Origin: Methanoculleus marisnigri
GTDB taxonomy: Archaea > Halobacteriota > Methanomicrobia > Methanomicrobiales > Methanoculleaceae
Direction: 5' to 3'
Assembly (NCBI GenBank): GCA_002503885.1
Contig: DASQ01000131.1
Span: forward strand, 1 to 39,048
DNA length: 39,048 nucleotides
The notes beneath the pieces are model-generated. The model ran no database searches. It had not been told where the DNA came from and was given only the letters and a program-made list of their open reading frames with translations. The position numbers and the translations under genes are program-made. This document shows, in pieces, positions 32,956 to 39,048 of this stretch. Each line of letters begins with the position of its first letter. The stretch's first letter is position 1.

Positions 32956-34173
32956 TCACACTCCTGCCCTGTGGACAGTCGTGTTCCTTACATACGCGAG
33001 CTGGTCGCGGATCCTCTCCGGGATCGTGCGGGGATCTTCCGCCATAACGGCCTCCCGCCATCCCTCGTCACGGCACGAGCAGTCCAGCCCGTCGAACTCC
33101 GTGATATCGAAGTGGCAGTTGTAGCGCTCGATTGCCTTTGTGATCTCGGCATCGCACTCTCCGCAGTTCCGGGCCCAGTCGAGGGACTCGACCGAGTAGG
33201 TCCAGGGACTGACGTAGACGTGGGCACGATCTCCAAACCGCTCGTGGCACTGCTGCAGAAGGTCGACGAGACTCCAGAGCCACGGCGGGCGGTAGAGGTT
33301 ATTCTTCCAGAGTTCATGCACGACGGTATTCTTCTCGACTGTCGTTACCTCAAGGTCTACATAGTCGATCCCGCGGGATACGCAGTACGCCACGGTCTGC
33401 AGGACGTCGTTTATCGCCTCCGCCTCGGTGAGGAACGGCGGTTTTACGAGCAGGAGCGGTTTTGTCAGCACGCCCATACCCTGCATCCGCGAATGGAAGA
33501 GATCGAAGTTATTGGCCGAGAACCCCTTGTTGATGCAGAGGTTCATCACCTGGGGGTTTGCGGATTCAAACCCGAACGCCACCTCGAGGTGCCGCCCGTT
33601 CAGCGCCTTCTTCATCTTCTGCACGTGCTCATCCGGCGAGTAATCGATCCTCGACTCGACGACAACCTTCTTGATGTTCTTGTAGCCGTCGATATACGAG
33701 CAGATCTTCTCAATGGCAGCGACCGGCATCTCACGCTCGTTAAAGATATTTCCATCGTTGTATACCGAGACGATCGGGTAATCCCCCAGATCGACGGCGT
33801 CCATCACGTACTCGAACTGCGCTACGTACTCTTTCGCCGAAATCTCCCTGCCCCGTGAGGTTGCACCGTAAAACCCGCACATGGTGCATCCCCCGGTCTT
33901 CTCGACCCACTCGCAGCCCGTGGAGCGGAGGAAGATGATCAGCCGCTTGATGGGCAGACCATCAAGGTGCCCCGTCCGTTCCTCCCAGCCGATGGGAACA
34001 GTGAAATCGAGGTTTTGCGGGGCGTCTCCATTCTGCCTGCGCAACCCGCCGGCCAGAGCCCGTATCTCGTCCAGAACATCATTCTCGGTCGGGAGACCCT
34101 TGAAGATCTCCGCATTGCTACTGCTATCAGGTACGGCCTTCTCTAGAATAATTATCCCCCCTGCCCCGGGCAT
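32956..34173 (-). CDS. Radical SAM protein, probable archaeosine enzyme RaSEA
   Basis: A 405-residue radical SAM enzyme. The iron-sulfur cysteines fall in LRSTGCEW-----GGCTMCGF, Cys87, Cys96 and Cys99, with the wide first gap of Elp3/RaSEA-type proteins. VSVYNDGNIFNERE, VESRIDYSP and EVAFGFESANPQVM are barrel strands. The tail has extra paired cysteines, NCGECD and LDCSCRDEGW, that may bind zinc. This fits RaSEA, which with ArcS makes archaeosine at tRNA position 15; the exact assignment is probable, not certain. The start was placed at ATG 34173, three codons inside a TTG frame. A strong minus-strand TATA, CTATAAATATG, lies at 34251-34261. Confidence 0.75.
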   Translation of the reverse strand: MPGAGGIIILEKAVPDSSSNAEIFKGLPTENDVLDEIRALAGGLRRQNGDAPQNLDFTVPIGWEERTGHLDGLPIKRLIIFLRSTGCEWVEKTGGCTMCGFYGATSRGREISAKEYVAQFEYVMDAVDLGDYPIVSVYNDGNIFNEREMPVAAIEKICSYIDGYKNIKKVVVESRIDYSPDEHVQKMKKALNGRHLEVAFGFESANPQVMNLCINKGFSANNFDLFHSRMQGMGVLTKPLLLVKPPFLTEAEAINDVLQTVAYCVSRGIDYVDLEVTTVEKNTVVHELWKNNLYRPPWLWSLVDLLQQCHERFGDRAHVYVSPWTYSVESLDWARNCGECDAEITKAIERYNCHFDITEFDGLDCSCRDEGWREAVMAEDPRTIPERIRDQLAYVRNTTVHRAGV

Positions 34174-34623
34174 GCACCCCAATATCGAAGATACACGGCT
34201 CCGGTGACTGTCGCCTTATCTTAGCGAGACATACCCCTGATAGGCTTCCGCATATTTATAGTTTATCCAAATCATCACATCACCGGGCCATGATTGTCAA
34301 ACGGTATTATCTGACAGGAAGGGAAGGGAATCGGACCGCGCGTCAAAAAGAGCCGGATCTGCACCCCACTATACCCTTTCAGGAGAGCCATTCGTCCGGT
34401 TATAGACTCCTGATACCGAATGGAGCAGATGACAGCATGCCAATTTTTATATACGTTGTTTGGGGCTATACTATCTCGATACACCGGGGGATCATCGCCC
34501 GTGGGGGTAGTGCCCCCGCAGGCTTATCGGGAGAGACAATCCGGTGGCGACGGCGAGGCAACGAGGCGGTATAACGGTGCCGTCCCGGTATGATAGAAGA
34601 GTCTGAAAAGGAGGGAGAAGATC
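34174..34623. promoter_or_regulatory. Divergent promoters and structured leader before capK
   Basis: No gene is supported. For the radical SAM gene a TATA box lies at 34251-34261 (minus). For the first CapK gene AATTTTTATATAC at 34443-34455 predicts a start near 34480 and a leader of about 145 bases. That leader contains GGGGG-TAGTG-CCCCC at 34503-34517 and a larger stem, GACGGC 34549-34554 with GCCGTC 34579-34584, extended by CCGG 34541-34544 with CCGG 34585-34588. GGAGGGAGAAGATC is the ribosome site before the GTG at 34624. Confidence 0.5.
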
Positions 34624-36051
34624 GTGATACGCCTGGGAGAGAGGATCTGTGGTCGGGAGTCGTTCACAACAAAAGCCCTTGGCATCCTTCCTGCGTATAA
34701 TGTCTACCGAAAGACCTACGCTCTTCTCCAGCAGTCCCGGCAGTGGAGCGAGGAAGAACTCGCAGCCTACCAGACGGAGACGCTCTCGCGCCTGCTCGAC
34801 CATGCCTACGAGAACGTCCCCTACTACCGCCGGGTCTTTGAGGAGCGCCGTCTCGTGCCCGGGGACATCCAGACTCCCGCCGACCTCGCCCTCCTCCCCT
34901 TCCTGACCCGCGAGGACCTGCAGAACAACCTCCCCGACTTAAAAGCCCGGAACTACCCGGAGACAGCCTTCGAGTACGTCACCACCGGCGGGTCCACCGG
35001 CATTCCCGTCGGCTTCTACTACGAGAAGGGGGTCTCCCGGGCCCGGGAGTGGGCGTTCATGAAGACCCAGTGGGACCGCGTCGGTTACCGGTTCACCGAC
35101 CGGTGCGTCGTCCTCCGGGGCTACATCGTCGGGTCCGCCCGGGACGGCATCTTCTGGAAGAAGACCCTCTTCGGGCGGTGGCTGCTGATGTCCTCCCATC
35201 ACATGACCGAAGAGACCCTCCCGGCCTACATCGACCAGATCCGAAAATTCCGGCCCCGCTTCATCCAGGGGTACCCCTCCACGACCGTGATCCTGGCCAG
35301 GTATATGGTGGACCACGGCATCGGGCCGTTCCCGACCGTCAAAGCGGTCCTCTGCGGCTCCGAGAACCTCTACCCCTGGCAGCGGAGCCTGCTTACCGAG
35401 ACCTTCGGGTGCCGGGTCTTCTCCTGGTACGGGAACTCCGAACAGACGGTGCTCGCCGGCGAGTGCGAGAAGAGCACCCGGTATCATATCTTCCCTGAAT
35501 ACGGGATCGTCGAACTGATCGGGAGAGACGGCCTGCCCGTGGAGGGGCCGGGCGCGATGGGGGAGGTGGTTGCGACAAACCTCACCAACTTCGTCTGCCC
35601 CCTCATCCGCTACCGGACCATGGACCTCGCCACAGCAGCCGGGGGGGCCTGCACCTGCGGGCGGAGTTACCCGCTGCTCGAGCGCGTGGAAGGCCGGGTT
35701 CAGGACTTCATCGTGACGGGCAAGGGGGAGTTCCTCTCCGGGATCGCCATGAACATCGATACCGACGCGTTCGATAACGTTAAACAGTTTCAGTTCTACC
35801 AGGAGAAGATCGGGGAAGTCGTCCTGAACATCGTGAAAAAACCGGCATTCAGCAAACAGGACGCGGAATATCTCTATTGGGAAGTGAGCCGGAGCTGCGG
35901 TGACGATGTCGTCATCACGATCAGGTATGTCGATGACATACCGCTCACCCCACGCGGCAAGCACCGCTACTTCGTTCAGGACCTACCAATATGCTTCAGC
36001 GAACGGAAGGGGGTGAAGGTTGAGCATGTATCATCCGATATATTCACCTGA
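34624..36051 (+). CDS. CapK-type adenylate-forming enzyme, copy 1
   Basis: A 475-residue member of the phenylacetate-CoA ligase/CapK branch of adenylate-forming enzymes. ATP-binding TTGGSTGIP lies at 120-128, YGNSE at 269-273, RYRTMD at 329-334 with the ribose-binding Asp, and EGRVQDFIV at 356-364. CTCGR at 343-347 is the metal-binding cysteine pair seen in CapK. It should activate a carboxylic acid as acyl-AMP; CapK relatives in capsule loci lack the aromatic-acid pathway genes, as here. The substrate is unknown. The GTG start follows a very good ribosome site. A near-identical core is found in the gene after it. Confidence 0.85.
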   Translation: MIRLGERICGRESFTTKALGILPAYNVYRKTYALLQQSRQWSEEELAAYQTETLSRLLDHAYENVPYYRRVFEERRLVPGDIQTPADLALLPFLTREDLQNNLPDLKARNYPETAFEYVTTGGSTGIPVGFYYEKGVSRAREWAFMKTQWDRVGYRFTDRCVVLRGYIVGSARDGIFWKKTLFGRWLLMSSHHMTEETLPAYIDQIRKFRPRFIQGYPSTTVILARYMVDHGIGPFPTVKAVLCGSENLYPWQRSLLTETFGCRVFSWYGNSEQTVLAGECEKSTRYHIFPEYGIVELIGRDGLPVEGPGAMGEVVATNLTNFVCPLIRYRTMDLATAAGGACTCGRSYPLLERVEGRVQDFIVTGKGEFLSGIAMNIDTDAFDNVKQFQFYQEKIGEVVLNIVKKPAFSKQDAEYLYWEVSRSCGDDVVITIRYVDDIPLTPRGKHRYFVQDLPICFSERKGVKVEHVSSDIFT

Positions 36052-36067
36052 CCAGGGAGATGTGCAT

Positions 36068-37456
36068 GTGAAGGCAGGTTTTTTGAGCGGGGCATCTCGT
36101 GCGAATCCACTCACCATAAAAGCGCTCAGTCTGGTGCCGTCTTACCATACCTACCGGAAAATGTATGCGCTTCTCCGGCAGTCCCAGTGGTGGAGCCGGG
36201 AAGAACTCGAGGCCTACCAGGGACAGGCGCTCTCGCGCCTGCTCGACCACGCCTACGAAAACGTCCCCTACTACCGCCGGATTTTCGAAGAGCGCCACCT
36301 CGTTCCCGGGGATATAGCGACCCCCGCCGACCTCGCCCTCCTCCCCTTCCTGACCAAAGAGATCGTCCAGGCTAACCTCGCCGACTTAAAAGCCAGAAAC
36401 TACCCGGAGACGGCCTTCGAGTACGTGCGCACATCCGGGTCCACCGGCACCCCCATGGGGTTCTACTACGAGAAGGGGGCCTCCCGGGCCCGGGAGTGGG
36501 CGTTCATGAAGACCCAGTGGGACCGTGTCGGTTACCGGTTCACCGACCGGTGCGTCGTCCTCAGGGGGCATGTCGTGGACGCGGCATCAAGCGGCATCTA
36601 CTGGAAGCGGGCGCTCTTCGGGCGGTGGCTGATCATGTCCTCTCACCAGATGACCGAAGAAGCGCTACCGGCCTATATCGGCTGGATCCGGAAGTTCCGG
36701 CCCCGGTTCATCCATGTCTACCCCTCTACAGCCGTGATCCTGGCCCGGTATATGAGGGAGCATGGCATCGAGCCCTTCCCGACCATCAAAGCGGTTCTCT
36801 GCGGGTCCGAGAACCTCTACCCCTGGCAGCGGAGCCTGCTCACCGAGACCTTCGGGTGCCGGGTCTTCTCCTGGTACGGGAACTCCGAACAGACAGTGCT
36901 CGCCGGCGAGTGCGAGGAGAGCACTCATTACCATATCTTCCCCGAATACAGCGTCGTCGAATTGATCGGGAGAGACGGCCTGCCTGTGGAGGGGCCGGGC
37001 GCGATGGGGGAGGTGGTCGCGACAAACCTCACCAACTTTGTCTGCCCCCTCATCCGCTACCGGACCATGGACGTTGCGGTTGCCTCAAAAAAGCAGTGCT
37101 CGTGCGGGAGACAGTATCCCCTGCTCGAGAAGGTGGAGGGGAGACTGCAGGAGTTCATCGTAACCCGGAGCGGGAACCTGATCTCCGTCACCCCCATCAA
37201 CTATGAATCGGGAGCCTTCGAGAACATCAGACAGTTTCAGATGTACCAGGAGGAGATGGGCGAACTGATCATGAAAGTCGTCAGAACGCCGGCCTACACC
37301 GAGGAGGACACCCGGCAGCTGACGAGGGAACTCCAGTGGCAACTCGGCGATGAGGTGAATGTCCATGTCCGCTTCGTCAATGAGATCCCCCGCACCGAGG
37401 GGGGCAAGTTCCGGTACCTTATCCAGAAACTCCCGATCTCGATCGGGGACCTCTGA
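36068..37456 (+). CDS. CapK-type adenylate-forming enzyme, copy 2
   Basis: A 462-residue paralogue of the preceding gene, 16 bp away. It has the motifs RTSGSTGTP at 121-129, YGNSE, RYRTMD, CSCGR and EGRLQEFIV, in which the Asp of copy 1 after GRVQ is Glu. Residues 60-335 are almost identical to copy 1, while the last 100 residues are only modestly similar, so the two may choose different substrates or partners. The GTG at 36068 was taken as start because it aligns with the copy-1 start; ATG at 36026, overlapping copy 1, is an alternative. It converges with the FemAB-like gene, stops 4 bp apart. Confidence 0.85.
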   Translation: MKAGFLSGASRANPLTIKALSLVPSYHTYRKMYALLRQSQWWSREELEAYQGQALSRLLDHAYENVPYYRRIFEERHLVPGDIATPADLALLPFLTKEIVQANLADLKARNYPETAFEYVRTSGSTGTPMGFYYEKGASRAREWAFMKTQWDRVGYRFTDRCVVLRGHVVDAASSGIYWKRALFGRWLIMSSHQMTEEALPAYIGWIRKFRPRFIHVYPSTAVILARYMREHGIEPFPTIKAVLCGSENLYPWQRSLLTETFGCRVFSWYGNSEQTVLAGECEESTHYHIFPEYSVVELIGRDGLPVEGPGAMGEVVATNLTNFVCPLIRYRTMDVAVASKKQCSCGRQYPLLEKVEGRLQEFIVTRSGNLISVTPINYESGAFENIRQFQMYQEEMGELIMKVVRTPAYTEEDTRQLTRELQWQLGDEVNVHVRFVNEIPRTEGGKFRYLIQKLPISIGDL

Positions 37457-37460
37457 CGGA

Positions 37461-38492
37461 TCAGTCGATGTAGGAGACAACCCTGCGTTTCAGCCAGGGA
37501 TTATTGACGACGGAACTGTAGGCCCATTCCGCCAGGGCTCCGACCATATCCTTCCGGCAGACCTCCATATACATGCCCAGGTCCGAACAGAACCTGGATT
37601 TGAAGAAATTCAGGTCCGGCGTGTTTGCTCCGATATTCTCCAGAAGTGGGTATCCTTCACTTTTTGCACGCTGGATCAGGAGCCACTGAAGGCACTCGTT
37701 TCCGGCATGAGCGCTCTCGATCCGCGGCGTACCCATCCAGAGCAGGAAGCGTTTGTACTCCTGGGTGGCGACAGCCCCCGTGAGCGCACCTTCCCGGTCG
37801 TAGAGGTAGTAGGCCGCGAGACGGTCGGGGTACGCCTGGAAGAGGTCCTCAAAGTAGCGCCTGCTGACCATCGGGATGTTCATATCCGGCTGGCTGAAAC
37901 GCTCGGCAAGCGACGCATACAGCACCGAAATATCGGTGCTCCGCACGAGATCCATACCAGCCTTCTCGGCCTTCCGGATCTTGTTGCGGAGTTTGTAGTG
38001 GAAACCACCCCAGATCGCCTCGGCCGGCGGCGAGAGGTCGATCATGTAGGTGTAGTGGACCTTCGGGGCGTATCCTCTCCAGAGGAACTGTCTGACATCG
38101 GCGAGGCCGGGGACCAGTACCAGAGAGAGGTAGTGCGGCGAGATTGCGTCGATCTCTGCAGAGAGATCCTTCACAATGAGGTCCATGACTGCCTCTTTCT
38201 TGCCCAGTTTCAGTGCATCAAACTCTTTTGCCGGGATGAGGCCCTGGTACGGGATGACCGCCTGCATGGGAGGCGGCGAGAAGAGCATCTTTACCCCGTG
38301 TGTGTTCCTGAAGTAGAGCGGAGCGAGGCAGACAAGTTCCTCCCCCTTGTAGACCCCGTAAGGGAGGAGCCGATACCCCGTATGCTGCGCGGTGATCGTT
38401 ATGTAGTCCCACTTGTGGAAAAGCAGCCCGTACGGGCTTGCGTCGACAAACGAATCCCACACTTCCCTATCTTTAATGAGTTCGAGCACCAT
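37461..38492 (-). CDS. FemAB/GNAT-like transferase
   Basis: A 343-residue protein of the GNAT_like/FemAB superfamily. The basic helix HYKLRNKIRKAEKAGMDL is the family mark, followed by AYYLYDREGALTGAVATQEYK and the final acetyl-CoA- or tRNA-site strand WMGTPRIESAHAGNECLQWL. FemAB proteins move amino acids from tRNA onto peptidoglycan precursors; archaeal and capsule-locus members instead may transfer acyl or aminoacyl groups to sugars. There is no peptidoglycan here, so a glycan or lipid-linked target is more likely. A minus-strand TATA box, GATTATAAATAC, lies at 38556-38567. It converges with the CapK pair and probably works with them. Confidence 0.78.
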   Translation of the reverse strand: MVLELIKDREVWDSFVDASPYGLLFHKWDYITITAQHTGYRLLPYGVYKGEELVCLAPLYFRNTHGVKMLFSPPPMQAVIPYQGLIPAKEFDALKLGKKEAVMDLIVKDLSAEIDAISPHYLSLVLVPGLADVRQFLWRGYAPKVHYTYMIDLSPPAEAIWGGFHYKLRNKIRKAEKAGMDLVRSTDISVLYASLAERFSQPDMNIPMVSRRYFEDLFQAYPDRLAAYYLYDREGALTGAVATQEYKRFLLWMGTPRIESAHAGNECLQWLLIQRAKSEGYPLLENIGANTPDLNFFKSRFCSDLGMYMEVCRKDMVGALAEWAYSSVVNNPWLKRRVVSYID

Positions 38493-38555
38493 AGAGCCTG
38501 ACTTCCAGCCGATCGGTCATCCCAGACCGCGTCCGCTACAGGATACCTCAACAGG

Positions 38556-38567
38556 TGTATTTATAAT
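38556..38567 (-). promoter_or_regulatory. TATA box of the FemAB-like gene
   Basis: GATTATAAATAC on the minus strand lies 64-75 bases before the start at 38492, predicting a leader of about 40 bases. The stretch 38568-38827 upstream contains only a short palindrome, TCCATT-T-AATGGA at 38662-38674, and no gene I can support. Confidence 0.5.
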
Positions 38568-38827
38568 CTTCCCTCACCGCCCTCCACTCGTGGGGGCCTG
38601 CACCTTTCTCGGGGAGTTCAGATGGGTCCGGGGCCCCATGGTGTCCTCCTCCTGCATGCGTCCATTTAATGGAGGAGACCGCCCCTTAACCCACGGCCTG
38701 CCGACGATCATTTAACTCTATGAATTTCCTTTCCCGCCCTTCGCATCTCTCACGGCCTGCCTTCTGTGTGGGATCATATCCCGATCTGCACCCTGGATTG
38801 CTTCACGCGAAACTACGAAATTTCAGT

Positions 38828-39048
38828 TCTGTTGAATAGGGCATGAATAGGGAAGCATCGACCCGGGACGAGGAATCACCCCGGGCATGCCCCTGCAAGT
38901 GGACCGTGGGGCTGACGGGGAGGGGGTCTCCCCCTCCCCTGTCTCTACTGCCTAAGGGGATACCCGTAACCCCCGCCCCAGGGCGGGGGCAGTCATGGCG
39001 ATACCCGGTGGAAAGCCGTGCTCCGGAGTACCCCCGGAGTGCGACCAT
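38828..39048. mobile_element. Inverted related copy of the MITE, cut by the window edge
   Basis: On the minus strand this region repeats the core of the 32199-32534 element. A 41-base block at 38981-39021 and a 40-base block at 38906-38945 are identical to 32246-32286 and 32358-32397, the second including the same 10-bp hairpin (38917-38939). TCTGTTGAA at 38828-38836 matches nine bases of its terminal repeat. The other end would lie about 30-50 bases beyond the window. The spacer between the blocks is different and shorter, so the copies are diverged. The 81-residue frame across it is not considered a gene. Confidence 0.55.

Noticed and set aside
34290..34574. 94-codon plus-strand frame before CapK
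   Set aside because: It contains the capK TATA box and leader hairpins and shows no family features.
38803..39048. 81-codon minus-strand frame at the right edge
   Set aside because: It lies within the inverted MITE copy and is explained by the repeat.
1..39048. tRNA, rRNA or CRISPR
   Set aside because: No cloverleaf, rRNA core or evenly spaced direct repeats could be seen in the gaps.

Overview
The window is a high-G+C segment of an archaeal chromosome. It is most likely a methanogen of the order Methanomicrobiales, and a Methanoculleus-like genome is my best guess. Supporting this are a dihydropteroate-synthase-like protein of the tetrahydromethanopterin type, archaeal RibL, a DUF61/UPF0216 protein, a probable archaeosine radical-SAM enzyme, an AbrB-PhoU fusion, TATA-box promoters about 30 bp before several starts, and Shine-Dalgarno sequences of the GGTGATC type. 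No tRNA, rRNA or CRISPR array was found. The genus is an inference; no database was consulted.

Layout. (1) 1-695: one end of an IS605-type insertion sequence, with a 5' tnpB fragment cut by the window edge, a divergent tnpA and an end hairpin. (2) 862-1701: a SAM methyltransferase. (3) 1761-7232: the phosphate locus. An AbrB-PhoU regulator is divergent from pstS, a fused pstC-pstA, pstB and a second phoU; a 20-bp palindrome covers the regulator's start codon. (4) 7343-18665: housekeeping and accessory genes, comprising an RNB ribonuclease, a LUD protein, a tandem-Cache lipoprotein, an M28 peptidase, DUF61, a small membrane protein, an HTH/coiled-coil protein, a YgjP-type metallopeptidase, a PAS-GAF-PAS sensor without an ATPase domain, and a JAMM-ribL-exporter operon. 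(5) 18840-23327: a surface cupredoxin-fasciclin gene broken by a one-base homopolymer shift, the dihydropteroate-synthase-like gene, and a PHP-truA pair. (6) 23746-32016: a surface-glycan operon of GT2, wecB, wecC, GT4, an alpha/alpha-toroid protein and a bi-domain oxidoreductase. (7) 32017-32955: a gene-free tract with a MITE-like element flanked by 16-bp terminal inverted repeats; a related element lies inverted at the right edge of the window. (8) 32956-38492: a radical-SAM enzyme, then two tandem CapK-type adenylate-forming enzymes and a convergent FemAB/GNAT-like transferase.

How the genes work together. The Pst genes should import phosphate under PhoU control. WecB and WecC should make UDP-ManNAc and then UDP-ManNAcA, which the GT2 and GT4 enzymes can use for a surface glycan. 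The bi-domain oxidoreductase and toroid protein probably make or process a further sugar. The CapK pair plus the FemAB-like protein could activate and attach an acyl or aminoacyl group to that glycan. That last link is a hypothesis, and it is the best candidate for an undescribed system here. Other points worth attention are the MITE family, a possible small RNA in an AT-rich gap near 13.6 kb, a structured leader before the first capK, and the frameshifted surface protein.
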